NCBI GenBank assembly: GCA_024515975.1
Contig: JAMSKV010000012.1
Coordinates: forward strand, 1-64,000
DNA length: 64,000 nucleotides
Reading direction: 5' to 3'
From: Endosaccharibacter trunci
Lineage (GTDB): Bacteria > Pseudomonadota > Alphaproteobacteria > Acetobacterales > Acetobacteraceae
The translations under genes and the position numbers were made by a program. How positions within the stretch are numbered: position 1 is the stretch's first letter; each line of letters opens with the position of its first letter. Below, in pieces: positions 10,913 to 19,552 of this stretch. The notes beneath the pieces are model-generated. The model searched no databases, had not been told where the DNA came from, and saw only the letters and a program-made list of their open reading frames with translations.

Positions 10913-11575
10913 TCAGCCCTCGCCGACCAGCCGGTAGCCGCGTCCGCGCACCGTCTCGATCAGCGCGGCGCCGATCTTCCGGCGCAGACGCCCGACGATC
11001 ACTTCCAGGCTGTTGGAATCGACCTCCGCGTCGCTCTCGTAGACACGCTCCAGCAGATCCAGCCGCTCCACCACCGCCCCGCGGCGCAGCATCAGCTGCG
11101 ACAGCACGCGCCATTCGAACGCGGTCAGGCGCAAAGGCAGTCCGTCCAGCTCGAACTGGCCGGTCTGGCTGTCGAATTGCAGCGGCCCCGCGCGCAGGAC
11201 GCTGGCAGCATGGCCGGCGGCGCGCCGCACCAGAGCGCGCAGACGCATCACCAGCTCCTCGAACCGGAACGGCTTGACCAGGAAATCGTCCGCGCCGGCC
11301 TTGAAGCCCGCCACCTTGTCCGACCAGCCGTCGCGCGCGGTCAGGATCAGCACCGGCAGGGTACGCTCCGCACGCCGCCACTGCTGCAGCACCGAAACGC
11401 CATCCAGCCCGGGCAGCCCGAGATCGAGCACGGCGGCGTCGTACTGGCCGGTCTCGCCCAGATGCGCGGCATCGATCCCGTCCGCGGCCAGATCGACGGC
11501 GAAATTCTCTTCGCGCAGAGCCGCGGCGATACGCGGCCCCAGATCGCGGTCGTCTTCTGCCAGCAGGATACGCAT
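10913..11575 (-). CDS. OmpR/PhoP family response regulator
   Basis: A 220-residue DNA-binding response regulator. The receiver domain has acidic residues at 8-9 (AEDD), phospho-acceptor Asp 51 (AVLDLGLPG), Thr 79 (LILTA) and Lys 101 (LVKPF). The C-terminal winged helix ends ETVRGRGYRL, the OmpR-family hallmark. The ATG at 11575 lies 113 bp from the divergent gene at 11689. The gap contains paired half-sites (11599-11627) that may be its own targets. It is co-transcribed with the kinase gene downstream. Confidence 0.95.
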   Translation of the reverse strand: MRILLAEDDRDLGPRIAAALREENFAVDLAADGIDAAHLGETGQYDAAVLDLGLPGLDGVSVLQQWRRAERTLPVLILTARDGWSDKVAGFKAGADDFLVKPFRFEELVMRLRALVRRAAGHAASVLRAGPLQFDSQTGQFELDGLPLRLTAFEWRVLSQLMLRRGAVVERLDLLERVYESDAEVDSNSLEVIVGRLRRKIGAALIETVRGRGYRLVGEG

Positions 11576-11598
11576 GCGGGACTCCTAGCGGTCCGAGC

Positions 11599-11627
11599 TT
11601 AACCGAAGCTGAACGGAACGGTTCAGC
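11599..11627. promoter_or_regulatory. Candidate response-regulator binding sites in divergent promoter
   Basis: TTAAC (11599) and TGAAC (11610) repeat at an 11-base interval, the one-turn spacing favoured by OmpR-family dimers. The second overlaps an inverted repeat GCTGAAC/GTTCAGC (11608-11614 and 11621-11627). They lie between the regulator gene and the divergent exported-protein gene. Function is inferred from position and spacing only. Confidence 0.4.
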
Positions 11628-11688
11628 GTGGGTCTGGGCGCCCTTCGCTATCCCTTCGATCGGACACAACGACACAGAGGAGTTGTTC

Positions 11689-12402
11689 ATGTCGGTTCGT
11701 TCGATTGCTGCCAGCAGCCGTTTCCGCCTGGCCCTGGGCGGCGCCGCCCTGTTCGTCGCCGGAGCGGTCGGCGGCACGGCCTTGTCCGGCTTCGCCAGCC
11801 CCACCGTGGAGATGGCGCCCATCGTGCAGACCCCCATCGACAAGCTGTCCGCATCGCGCGGCATCGTGTCGGTGCACGGCACCGTCACCGATCTGTTTGG
11901 CGACCGGTTCCTGCTCCAGGACCCGAGCGGCCATGCCCTGGTGGATGCAGGCCCGGAAACCATGCGCATCGCCACCGGCAGCCCGCTGACGGTGCAGGGA
12001 CGCTTTGAGCGCGGCCAGCTCCACGCCCGCTTCCTGGTGACAGCGGACAACACGATCCGGGAGGTGCCGCCCCCGCCGCCGCCCGGCGGACCCGCCGGTC
12101 ACGGCCCCCATCCCGGTTCGGTTCCTCCCGGCCCGCCCCCCGGCCCCGGCTTCGGTCCTGGTTTCGGGCCGGGTATGAACCCGCCGCCGCCACCGCCACC
12201 GCCGGCCGGCCCAGTTCCGGGCGAAGCGGGCGCGCCGTTGCCGCCTTCGGCTCCCGCCCCGCAGGGTGCCGGCGCTCCGCCCTCGCCGGCGGGCAACGGA
12301 CAGGCGCCCGCTGCCCCGGTTGTCCCGGCCCCGTTGCCCGGCGCCCAGGCTCCTGCAGCTCAGCCTCCTGCGGCTCAGCCTCCTGCGGCCCCCGCCGGCT
12401 GA
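11689..12402 (+). CDS. Exported protein, OB-like domain plus long proline-rich tail
   Basis: A 237-residue protein of unknown function. A hydrophobic segment at about residues 14-35 is a signal peptide or membrane anchor. A small all-beta segment follows (about 58-118: VHGTVTDLFGDRFLLQD, then LTVQGRFERGQLHARFLV). It resembles the bacterial OB-fold (BOF/YgiW) and DUF5666-like periplasmic domains, but only loosely. Residues 123 to the end are mostly Pro, Gly and Ala, including runs of 6-9 prolines and a repeated QPPAA unit, encoded by a 15-bp tandem repeat near 12358-12390. The ATG has GAGGAG 6 bases upstream. It is divergent from the two-component operon, and in enterobacteria BOF protein genes sit beside qseBC, so control by this pair is plausible. 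Confidence 0.75.
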   Translation: MSVRSIAASSRFRLALGGAALFVAGAVGGTALSGFASPTVEMAPIVQTPIDKLSASRGIVSVHGTVTDLFGDRFLLQDPSGHALVDAGPETMRIATGSPLTVQGRFERGQLHARFLVTADNTIREVPPPPPPGGPAGHGPHPGSVPPGPPPGPGFGPGFGPGMNPPPPPPPPAGPVPGEAGAPLPPSAPAPQGAGAPPSPAGNGQAPAAPVVPAPLPGAQAPAAQPPAAQPPAAPAG

Positions 12403-12935
12403 TCGACGAGGCGGCCGGCTCACCCCGGCCGCCTATTTCTACCACCTCCGGCCGACATGCCTGGCGACGACCCGACAACACCGTCTTCGTGAAGCTCCAC
12501 CACGGAACGGGCACATCAAGCCCCTCGATCGACGGGGCGCTGGTTCCATCGATCGTCGCGATCGAGAGCATTGTCCCGCCTTTTCGTCGCGCCACCCCAT
12601 GGTCGCGCAGGATTTGCGACCGCTGTCGGTGCCGCGCCCGCGTGGCCGAGGCCGGAACCATAGGCGACGCATGCCGGAGGGTCAGCACGCGATCACCGCC
12701 ATACGGTGTCTTCATGCGCGGACCGCGCGGTGCGGCGGCACCGCTCGGCGCGCGAACCGGCGCCGGATCGTCTGCTCCGACCGTCGTCACCACGCCGCGG
12801 AACGCCCCGGCCCTTGCCCCGAACCCGCATTTGCGTCACGTCATGGCCGGCCCTGGCGGACAGCGAACGGGCCGTTCAAGCAGGCCGGTTCCCCCCCCTC
12901 CGGAACCGCCGACGGTGTTGGAGAACAGGAACCCC
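12403..12935. other. 533-bp gap without an intact gene
   Basis: Between the exported protein and the ABC permease. The permease frame stays open upstream to 12489, but the residues before 12936 are arginine- and proline-rich with no domain character and look like open frame by base composition. On the minus strand a short serine-hydrolase-like start is visible (12476-12571). No tRNA, clear terminator or strong promoter was found. Confidence 0.6.
12476..12571 (-). pseudogene. Possible 5' remnant of a beta-lactamase-fold serine hydrolase
   Basis: From an ATG at 12571, with AAGG 9 bases upstream, about 32 codons read MLSIATIDGTSAPSIEGLDV and then PVPWWSFTKTVL. PWWSFTKT is the SxxK active-site motif of class C beta-lactamase-like serine hydrolases (nucleophile Ser and Lys), placed at the expected distance from an N-terminus. 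After this point the frame stays open but the sequence loses family character: the expected hydrophobic helix and the DG-L-LD element are missing in all three frames. It looks like a truncated relic. Alternatively the match is chance in GC-rich DNA. Confidence 0.3.
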
Positions 12936-13796
12936 GTGTCCACAGCCCACGGCCCCGCCGGCAGCGCCCATGCGGAGCCGCTGCTCGATCTCCAGCCCGA
13001 AACCGTTCCCGCGCGCTTCCGCCACGCCGTGAAGGACGCTGTGGAAGCGGCCAGGCTCTGGCGCCTCTGCTTCAAGCTCGGCTGGCTGGACGTGAAGCTG
13101 CGCTATCGCGGCTCGGTGCTCGGCCCGTTCTGGCTCACGGCCTCCACGGCGGTGATGATCGCGGCGATGGGGTTCCTCTACCCGATCCTGTTCAACGTCC
13201 GCTTCGGCAACTACCTGCCGTTCCTGTCTCTGTCGCTGGTGCTCTGGGGCTTCATGGCCGGCGTGGTGAACGAGGGCGCGTCCTGCTTCACCGCAGCCGA
13301 AGGCATGGTGCGCTCCATGCGGCTGCCTTTCTGCGTCCATGCCGCGCGCTGCATCATCCGCAACATCCTGGTTTTGCTGCATAATGTCGTCGTGGTGGTG
13401 GCGGTGTTCGCCATCTTCCACGTCTGGCCGGGCGAGCGCCTGCCTTATGCCGTGCCCGGCCTGATGCTGTGGCTGCTGGACGCGATCCCGGCCTGCCTCC
13501 TGCTCGGCACTCTCGGCGCGCGCTTTCGCGACATCCCGCCGATCATCGCCAGCCTGATGCAGCTCTTCTTCTATATCAGCCCGATCATCTGGCAGCCGGA
13601 GTTGATCGCACACGGCCATGAGTGGCTGCAGCTCAACCCGTTCTATGCCCTGATGGAGATCGTGCGCCGCCCACTGCTCGGCGGCCATGCCGGGCTGCAT
13701 CTCTGGTCTCTGTCCCTCATCGACAGCGCCATTCTCTGGGTCGTCGGCCTGCTGCTGTTCATGCGGGTCCGTTCGCGACTGGCCTACTGGATCTGA
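12936..13796 (+). CDS. ABC-2 type transporter permease (polysaccharide export type)
   Basis: Membrane component of a KpsM/Wzm-like exporter. From the GTG at 12936 (AGGA 6 bases upstream) the product is 286 residues. A cytoplasmic N-terminus leads into WLDVKLRYRGSVLGPFWLT, the conserved amphipathic element of the family. Six hydrophobic segments follow (about residues 70-92, 98-118, 145-167, 175-198, 205-225 and 257-279). NPFYALMEIVRRPLLG matches the conserved loop before the last helix. Longer starts at 12843 or 12489 are open but not protein-like. The ATPase gene follows 5 bases downstream. No glycosyltransferase is nearby, so the cargo (capsule, O-antigen or teichoic-like polymer) is unknown. 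Confidence 0.88.
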   Translation: MSTAHGPAGSAHAEPLLDLQPETVPARFRHAVKDAVEAARLWRLCFKLGWLDVKLRYRGSVLGPFWLTASTAVMIAAMGFLYPILFNVRFGNYLPFLSLSLVLWGFMAGVVNEGASCFTAAEGMVRSMRLPFCVHAARCIIRNILVLLHNVVVVVAVFAIFHVWPGERLPYAVPGLMLWLLDAIPACLLLGTLGARFRDIPPIIASLMQLFFYISPIIWQPELIAHGHEWLQLNPFYALMEIVRRPLLGGHAGLHLWSLSLIDSAILWVVGLLLFMRVRSRLAYWI

Positions 13797-13801
13797 CGCG
13801 C

Positions 13802-14605
13802 ATGATCGCCGCCCCTTCCTGTCCGGTCCCGAACGGCACCGGCGTCGAGGTGTCCGATCTTTCGGTCACCTTCCCGCTCTATCACGGCAGCGCCCGCACG
13901 CTGCGGCGGACGCTCGCCAAGATGCGTTCGACCCGCTTCGAACAGGACCAGCAGCAGCGCATGGTGGTGCAGGCGCTGCGCTCGATCTCGTTCTCCTTGA
14001 AGCCCGGCGATCGGCTCGGCCTCGTCGGCGGCAACGGCGCCGGCAAGACGACGCTGCTTCGCGCCCTGGCCGGCATCTACGAGCCCGTCGGCGGCCGAGT
14101 CACCATACGCGGCGAGATCAACGCCCTGCTCGACACCAATCTGGGCATGAACCTGGAGCTGACCGGCCGCGAGAATATCGGCCTGCGCGGCCTGCACGCC
14201 GGATTGTCGCCGCGTCGCATCCGCGACATCGAGGAGGACGTGCAGGGCTTCGCGGAACTCGGCTCGTTTCTCGACATGCCGGTGCGCACCTATAGCTCCG
14301 GCATGGTGATCCGGCTCGGATTTGCGCTTGCCACCTCCATCCGCCCGCGCGTGCTGCTGATGGACGAATGGTTCCTAGCCGGCGACGCCATCTTCATGAA
14401 CAAGGCGCAGGACAGGCTGGAAAACCTGGTGCGTCAGGCCGAGATCCTGGTGATCTCCACCCATCTGCTGAAGGTGGTGGAAAGCTGGTGCACGCGCGTG
14501 ATCTGGCTGGACCATGGCATGATTCGCATGCAGGGCACGCCGGAAGAGGTTCTGCCGGCCTATCTTGCCGACGAAGCAACGACGGCGACGGAAGGGGCTG
14601 CCTGA
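13802..14605 (+). CDS. ABC transporter ATP-binding protein (KpsT/Wzt type)
   Basis: Drives the adjacent ABC-2 permease. The 267-residue product starts with VEVSDLSVTFPLYHG, the N-terminus typical of polysaccharide-exporting ATPases. The nucleotide-binding motifs are Walker A GGNGAGKTT, the signature TYSSGMVIRLGFA, Walker B VLLMDEWF and the switch His in VISTH. FMNKAQDRL and LDHGMIRMQGTPEEVL are also family-typical. It lacks the extra C-terminal carbohydrate-binding domain of Wzt, so it resembles KpsT. It starts 5 bases after the permease stop, forming a two-gene operon that ends at the hairpin at 14630. Confidence 0.92.
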   Translation: MIAAPSCPVPNGTGVEVSDLSVTFPLYHGSARTLRRTLAKMRSTRFEQDQQQRMVVQALRSISFSLKPGDRLGLVGGNGAGKTTLLRALAGIYEPVGGRVTIRGEINALLDTNLGMNLELTGRENIGLRGLHAGLSPRRIRDIEEDVQGFAELGSFLDMPVRTYSSGMVIRLGFALATSIRPRVLLMDEWFLAGDAIFMNKAQDRLENLVRQAEILVISTHLLKVVESWCTRVIWLDHGMIRMQGTPEEVLPAYLADEATTATEGAA

Positions 14606-14629
14606 ACAAAGGCCGCTTTAAAAGCAGAA

Positions 14630-14649
14630 GGCCGCTCCGGGGAGCGGCC
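14630..14649. terminator. GC-rich hairpin between ABC ATPase and tRNA-Lys
   Basis: GGCCGCTCC and GGAGCGGCC are perfectly complementary with only 2 bases between, so the real stem is about 7 bp with a 6-base loop. Reading leftwards, after the tRNA-Lys gene, it is followed by CTTCTGCTTTT, a T-rich tail. Reading rightwards the tail (GAATTG) is weak. It probably terminates the tRNA transcript and perhaps also the exporter operon. Confidence 0.5.
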
Positions 14650-14655
14650 GAATTG

Positions 14656-14730
14656 TGGTGGGCCGGGTGGGGTTCGAACCCACGGCCATTCGATTAAAAG
14701 TCGAATGCTCTACCACTGAGCTACCGGCCC
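14656..14730 (-). tRNA. tRNA-Lys (anticodon TTT)
   Basis: A 75-nt cloverleaf on the minus strand. The acceptor stem is GGGCCGG/CCGGCCC with encoded CCA (TGG at 14656-14658 on the plus strand). The anticodon stem TTCGA/TCGAA holds loop CTTTTAA, giving anticodon TTT. It lies between the convergent exporter operon and ppi. Confidence 0.97.
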
Positions 14731-14776
14731 GCCAGAACGGGCGCCGGACGAGCCGTCCGACGCCGCGTGCACGCGA

Positions 14777-15283
14777 TCAGGCGGCCGGCTGGCTCGCCGG
14801 GCGCATGGTCACGATGCGGTCCGGGTCGGATACCATGCCGCTGCCGCCAGCGCCACGCTTGATCTGGTCGACCAGCTCCATTCCTTCGATGACCTCGCCG
14901 AAAATGGTGTACTGGCCATCCAGGCTCGGCGCCGGCGCGAACATGATGAAGAACTGCGAATTGGCGCTGTGCGGATGCGCGGTGCGGGCGGCGCCCACGG
15001 TGCCGCGGACGAAGCGCGCCTTGTTGGTGAACTCGCTCTTCAGGTCGGGCAGCTTGGAGCCGCCGGTTCCGGTCCCGGTCGGATCGCCGCCCTGGGCCAT
15101 GAAGCCATCGATCACGCGATGGAACGGGGTGTTGTCGTAGAACCCCTCGGCCGCCAGGCTGCGGAAGCGTTCGGCATGCTCCGGCGCCAGATCCGGACGC
15201 AGCTTGATCACGACCCGGCCAGACTTCAGGTCGAGGTGAATCAGATCGCCCTCGGGAACGGCGGGCGGGGTGGTGTCGGACAT
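14777..15283 (-). CDS. Peptidyl-prolyl cis-trans isomerase, cyclophilin type
   Basis: Cytoplasmic cyclophilin catalysing proline isomerisation. The 168-residue product has no signal peptide. Core motifs are FYDNTPFHRVIDGFMAQGGDPTGTG (catalytic Arg in FHRV), ANSQFFIMFAP and YTIFGEVIEGMELVDQI. The ATG at 15283 is preceded by AAGGAAG. A longer frame to 15385 enters the coaD end and is unlikely. It follows coaD and gyrA in the same direction. It resembles E. coli PpiB more than the periplasmic PpiA. Confidence 0.95.
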   Translation of the reverse strand: MSDTTPPAVPEGDLIHLDLKSGRVVIKLRPDLAPEHAERFRSLAAEGFYDNTPFHRVIDGFMAQGGDPTGTGTGGSKLPDLKSEFTNKARFVRGTVGAARTAHPHSANSQFFIMFAPAPSLDGQYTIFGEVIEGMELVDQIKRGAGGSGMVSDPDRIVTMRPASQPAA

Positions 15284-15317
15284 TCGAACTTCCTTGTGAA
15301 TGGTCAGGACAGGCCGC

Positions 15318-15824
15318 TCAGCGGAGCTTGGCCATGATCCGTCCATGGGTGTGTCGCGGCACGAAGGCGGTGACGTCGCCGCCAAGCTGGGCGATCTCCT
15401 TCACCAGCCGCGAGGAGATGAACTGGTAGCTCTCGGTCGCCATCAGGAACAGGGTCTCAATGCCAGGATCGAGCCTGTGGTTCATCCCGAACATCTGGGT
15501 TTCGTAGTCGTAATCGGTCACGGCGCGCAGCCCGCGGATGATGACGTTGGCACCGTGCTGGCGGGCACATTGCACCAGCAGGTTGTCGAAACCGATCACC
15601 TCGATCGGGGTTCCGGTCTCCTGCGACACCAGTCGGGTTTCATGCGTCACGCATTCCACGCGATCGTCCAGGCTCATCAGCGGCGATTTGCCGATGTTCT
15701 CGGCGACACCGACCACCAGGCGCTCCACCAGACGGGCGCCGCGGGTGATGATGTCCAGATGCCCCCGGGTGATCGGATCGAATGTGCCGGGATAGAACCC
15801 GATATGCTGCCGGCCGTCCGCCAT
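15318..15824 (-). CDS. coaD: Phosphopantetheine adenylyltransferase
   Basis: Fourth step of coenzyme A synthesis: ATP plus 4'-phosphopantetheine gives dephospho-CoA. The 168-residue product starts MADGRQHIGFYPGTFDPITR, where the GTFDPIT-GH element is the nucleotidyltransferase HxGH-type motif. It also contains IIRGLRAVTDYDYE and ESYQFISSRLVKEIA, which bind substrate and complete the active site. The start at 15824 has AGGA 8 bases upstream and lies 4 bases after the gyrA stop, so the genes are probably co-transcribed. Confidence 0.97.
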   Translation of the reverse strand: MADGRQHIGFYPGTFDPITRGHLDIITRGARLVERLVVGVAENIGKSPLMSLDDRVECVTHETRLVSQETGTPIEVIGFDNLLVQCARQHGANVIIRGLRAVTDYDYETQMFGMNHRLDPGIETLFLMATESYQFISSRLVKEIAQLGGDVTAFVPRHTHGRIMAKLR

Positions 15825-15828
15825 TCGC

Positions 15829-18726
15829 TTATCCTTCGCTCCCGGGCCCCGATTCCTCTGGTCCAGCATCCTTTGGCCCTGCATCCGGAACAACGCCCTC
15901 GGCGGGGAGCGGCCCGGCGATTTCCGCCGCATCCTCGCCTTCCGCCGAGTCGTCCTCGAGAACCGGGAACACGCTGGTGACGCGTTCCTTGCCGTCGAGG
16001 CGGAACAAGGTGACGCCCATGGAGGCACGGCCGGTGATGCGCACCTGATCCACCGGCACGCGGATCAGGCGGCCCGCATCGGTCACCAGCATCACGTCGG
16101 TGCCATGCAGCACGGGCAGGGTCGCCACCACCTCCGTGCCGCTGCGGGCGGTGAGGGAGATATTGGCGATGCCCTGACCGCCGCGGCCGCTGACGCGATA
16201 CTCGAAGGCCGAGGAGCGCTTGCCGAAGCCACCATTGGTGACGGTCAGCAGGATCTCCTCCGCCGCTTCCATTTCCGCGAACCGGTCCGCATCGAGCGCG
16301 GCCGCCACCACGCCCTCTTCCTGCGCCTCCGCCTCGATCTCGGCGTCGCCGTCCGCAGGGGTATCGGCGGCGTCGGCACGGCGCTTGGCGTTGGCCATCT
16401 TCAGGTAACCGGCGCGCTCGGCCGGGTCGGCATCCAGATGGTTCAGCACGGCGAGGCTGTTCACCTCGTCGTTGTTGAGCAGCTTGATGCCGCGCACGCC
16501 GGTCGAATCGCGCCCCGCAAACACGCGCAGCGTCTCGTCGGTGATCTGGAAGCGGATGCAGCGGCCCAGACGGGTCGCCAGCATCACATCCTGGCCTTCG
16601 CGGCAGGTCGCCACGCCGATCAGGCTGTCGCCGTGCTTGCCCCATTCCTCGTCCAGCTTCATCGCGATCAGGCCGGACGAGCGCACGTTGCGGAAATCGC
16701 TGAGACGGTTGCGTCGCACATTGCCCGACGCCGTGGCGAAGACGAGATGCAGGTTTTCCCAGAGCGTCTCGTCCTGCGGCAGCGGCAGGACTGTCGTGAT
16801 GGAATCGCCGCCGAGTTCGGGCAGGAGATTCACCAGCGCCCTGCCCTTCGCGGTCGGGCTGGCTTCCGGCAGGCGCCAGACCTTCTCGCGATACGCCTTG
16901 CCGCCGGATGAGAAGAACAAGACCCATTGATGGGTATGCGCGTTGAAGGAGCGCGTGACGATATCGTCGCCACGACGCCCGGCCGCGGTGCGGCCACGGC
17001 CGCCGCGATTCTGGGCGCGGAACGTTTCCAGTGGCGTGCGCTTGATGAAGCCGTCCCGGGTGATGGTCACGACCATCTGACCCGGCTCCACCAGGCTCTC
17101 GTCGGTCTGGTCGCCGGCAACGTCGGAAATCTCCGTCATGCGCGGCGTGGCGATCTCGGCGCGCACCACCCCCAGCTCGTCGCGCATCACTTCGAGGCGG
17201 CGCGGACGGCTGCCGATGATCTCGAGCAGCTCGTTGATGCGCTGGCCGACCTCGCCCAGCTCGGCCTGGATCTTCTCGCGCTCCAGCCCGGTCAGGCGCT
17301 GCAGCCGCAGTTCGAGGATGCCGCGCGCCTGCGCCTCGGTCAGGCGCACGCGGCCATCGACAACCACGTTGCCGTCGTCATGGATCAGCGAGAGCAACGG
17401 CTCGATCTCGGCGGCATCCCAGTCCTGGGTCATCAGCGCCTCGCGCGCCGAAGCCGCGTCGGGCGCGGAGCGGATCAGGGCGATCACCCGGTCGATATTG
17501 GCCACCGCCAGCACCAGCCCGACCAGCAAATGGCCGCGATCGCGCGCCTTGCCGAGATCGAATCGCGACCGGCGCAGGATCACCTCCTCGCGGAAGGCGA
17601 TGAAGGCCAGGAGCATCTCCTTCAGCCCCATCAGCTTGGGCTGCCCGTCATTCAGCGCCAGCATGTTGACGCCGAACGAGGTCTGGAGCTGGGTGAAGCG
17701 GTAGAGTTGGTTCAGCACCACTTCCGGGGTGGCGTCGCGCTTGACCTCGATCACGATCCGCATGCCGGAACGATCGCTCTCGTCGCGTATGTCGGAGATG
17801 CCCTCGATCTGCTTGGCGCGCACCAGCTCGGCGATCTTCTCCTGCAGGGTGGATTTGTTCACCTGATAGGGAATCTCGGTGATCACGATCGCCTTGCGGT
17901 CGCGACGCAGATCCTCGATCTCGGCGCGCGCGCGCACCATCACCGAACCGCGCCCGGTTTCGAAGGCGGAGCGGATGCCCGAGCGGCCCAGGATGATGCC
18001 GCCGGTCGGGAAATCCGGCCCCGGCACGATCCGCATCAGATCCTCGAGCGACAGGCTCGGATCGGCGATCAGCGCCAGGGTGGCATCGATGATCTCGCCC
18101 GGATTATGGGTCGGGATGTTGGTGGCCATGCCGACGGCGATGCCGGAGCCGCCATTGATCAGCAGGTTCGGATAGGCGGCGGGAAGGACCTTCGGCTCCT
18201 CCTCGCTCTCGTCGTAGTTCGGCCCGAAATCCACCGTGTCGCGGTCGATATCGTCCAGCAGGAACATCGCGGATTTCGACAGGCGCGCCTCGGTGTAGCG
18301 CATCGCCGCCGGGCTATCGCCGTCCACCGAACCGAAATTGCCCTGCCCGTCGATCAGCCGGACACGCATCGACCAGCTCTGCGCCATGCGGACCATGGCG
18401 TCGTAGATCGAGCTGTCGCCGTGCGGGTGGTATTTACCCATCACGTCGCCGACGGCGCGGGCCGATTTGCGATACGGCTTGTCGTGGGTGAAGCCGCTTT
18501 CGCGCATGGAATAGAGAATGCGCCGGTGCACCGGCTTCAGCCCGTCGCGCACGTCCGGAAGGGCGCGACTGACGATGACGGACATCGCGTAGGCGAGATA
18601 CGACGAGCGCATCTCCTCCTCGATGGTCACCGGAACCATGTCGGACGGCGCGCCGCCGGCGAGGGCTGCTTCGGGCGGCAGCGGCGGCACGGGGGGCTCG
18701 AAAGAGTCGCTCAACAGGCAGTCCAT
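15829..18726 (-). CDS. gyrA: DNA gyrase subunit A
   Basis: Breakage-reunion subunit of gyrase, 965 residues, longer than E. coli GyrA (875). The catalytic Tyr is residue 144 ([10 protein letters not shown]). The quinolone-resistance region reads [14 protein letters not shown], with Ser 105 and Asp 109 at the positions equivalent to E. coli Ser 83 and Asp 87, so wild type there. The GyrA box is QNRGGRG, a variant of QRRGGKG. The extra length comes from an acidic, Ala/Glu-rich insert at about residues 782-822 within the C-terminal beta-pinwheel and an acidic Pro/Gly tail after about 923. The ATG at 18726 gives the usual short leader; the frame is open to 18786. coaD and ppi follow. Confidence 0.97.
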   Translation of the reverse strand: MDCLLSDSFEPPVPPLPPEAALAGGAPSDMVPVTIEEEMRSSYLAYAMSVIVSRALPDVRDGLKPVHRRILYSMRESGFTHDKPYRKSARAVGDVMGKYHPHGDSSIYDAMVRMAQSWSMRVRLIDGQGNFGSVDGDSPAAMRYTEARLSKSAMFLLDDIDRDTVDFGPNYDESEEEPKVLPAAYPNLLINGGSGIAVGMATNIPTHNPGEIIDATLALIADPSLSLEDLMRIVPGPDFPTGGIILGRSGIRSAFETGRGSVMVRARAEIEDLRRDRKAIVITEIPYQVNKSTLQEKIAELVRAKQIEGISDIRDESDRSGMRIVIEVKRDATPEVVLNQLYRFTQLQTSFGVNMLALNDGQPKLMGLKEMLLAFIAFREEVILRRSRFDLGKARDRGHLLVGLVLAVANIDRVIALIRSAPDAASAREALMTQDWDAAEIEPLLSLIHDDGNVVVDGRVRLTEAQARGILELRLQRLTGLEREKIQAELGEVGQRINELLEIIGSRPRRLEVMRDELGVVRAEIATPRMTEISDVAGDQTDESLVEPGQMVVTITRDGFIKRTPLETFRAQNRGGRGRTAAGRRGDDIVTRSFNAHTHQWVLFFSSGGKAYREKVWRLPEASPTAKGRALVNLLPELGGDSITTVLPLPQDETLWENLHLVFATASGNVRRNRLSDFRNVRSSGLIAMKLDEEWGKHGDSLIGVATCREGQDVMLATRLGRCIRFQITDETLRVFAGRDSTGVRGIKLLNNDEVNSLAVLNHLDADPAERAGYLKMANAKRRADAADTPADGDAEIEAEAQEEGVVAAALDADRFAEMEAAEEILLTVTNGGFGKRSSAFEYRVSGRGGQGIANISLTARSGTEVVATLPVLHGTDVMLVTDAGRLIRVPVDQVRITGRASMGVTLFRLDGKERVTSVFPVLEDDSAEGEDAAEIAGPLPAEGVVPDAGPKDAGPEESGPGSEG

Positions 18727-18819
18727 ATTGTCAGGGCACCGCAACGGGCCGGCCTGGCTTCTGACCGGCCGGCACCGGAACGGCACGCGAGGTCGGCGTG
18801 ATCGACGCCGTAATGGCTC

Positions 18820-18848
18820 ATGCTAGCACGCGCGCCGGGGGCGCAAAA
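18820..18848 (-). promoter_or_regulatory. Candidate gyrA promoter
   Basis: On the minus strand a TTTTGC -35-like hexamer is followed after 17 bases by TAGCAT, preceded by TGC (extended -10). The start would fall near 18813, leaving a leader of about 90 nt before the gyrA ATG. The -35 is poor, so the call is tentative. Confidence 0.3.
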
Positions 18849-18900
18849 CCTGGGCGGAACGCGTCCCGGCCTGTCGTGCGTCTACGGTCTGCGGCCGGGA

Positions 18901-19452
18901 TCAGAACGGAATTTCGTCGTCCAGATCGCTGCCGGATGGCTCCCAGCCACCCTGGCCGCCGCCCTGGGTCCCGCCAGCCGGCTTGGCGCCCCCGCGCGGC
19001 GGCGCGATCGCACGACCGCCGCCCGAACCGCCACCATAGCCGCCGCCACCGTAACCGCCGCCGCCATAGCCGCCGCCTTCACCGCCCTCGTCGCCGCCGC
19101 GACCGGAATCGAGCATGGTCAGTTCGCCACGGAAGCGGTCGATCACCACCTCGGTGGTGTATTTCTCCTGGCCGGACTGGTCGGTCCATTTGCGGGTCTG
19201 CAGCGAACCCTCGACATAGACCTTCTTGCCCTTGCGGCAGTAGCGCTCGACCACGTCGGCGATGCGCTCGTTGAATACCACCACGCGATGCCACTCGGTC
19301 TTCTCGCGCCGCTCGCCGGACGCCTTGTCGTTCCAGCTCTCGCTGGTCGCGAGAGTAAAGTTGACGATCTTGGAGCCGTTCTGGGCGTTCCGGACCTCGG
19401 GGTCCTTTCCGAGATTCCCGACCAGGATCACCTTGTTGACGCTGCCGGCCAT
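18901..19452 (-). CDS. ssb: Single-stranded DNA-binding protein
   Basis: Binds single-stranded DNA in replication, recombination and repair. The 183-residue protein has the OB fold at residues 1-110 ([42 protein letters not shown]). A flexible Gly/Tyr-rich linker follows, with repeated GGGGY units at about 125-150, and then the conserved acidic tip DLDDEIPF that docks partner proteins. The start at 19452 matches the family N-terminus. It is divergent from uvrA, and the shared 127-bp region holds an SOS box, so both may respond to DNA damage. Confidence 0.97.
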   Translation of the reverse strand: MAGSVNKVILVGNLGKDPEVRNAQNGSKIVNFTLATSESWNDKASGERREKTEWHRVVVFNERIADVVERYCRKGKKVYVEGSLQTRKWTDQSGQEKYTTEVVIDRFRGELTMLDSGRGGDEGGEGGGYGGGGYGGGGYGGGSGGGRAIAPPRGGAKPAGGTQGGGQGGWEPSGSDLDDEIPF

Positions 19453-19552
19453 CGCAATTTCCACTCTTCTTTCGGCGCCGACCAACCGAGGCCGCGGCAC
19501 CTTTTCAATACGGTAGTGTTTACCTACGCGCCGCGTTATACACGTGGAACGT

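Noticed and set aside
12489-12935. 149-codon N-terminal extension of the ABC permease
   Set aside because: Open frame, but Arg/Pro/Ser-rich with no hydrophobic or domain character; a GTG with ribosome site at 12936 gives the normal family length.
14600-14800. Integration site at tRNA-Lys
   Set aside because: No duplicated tRNA 3' end, integrase or phage gene was found nearby, so the exporter is not supported as an island.
16927-18801. 624-codon frame opposite gyrA
   Set aside because: Entirely antisense to conserved GyrA motifs, with composition typical of shadow frames and no start context.
19022-19082. Repetitive GCC/ACC-rich stretch resembling a satellite or CRISPR-like array
   Set aside because: It is the in-frame Gly/Tyr linker of SSB; unit lengths vary and there are no spacers.
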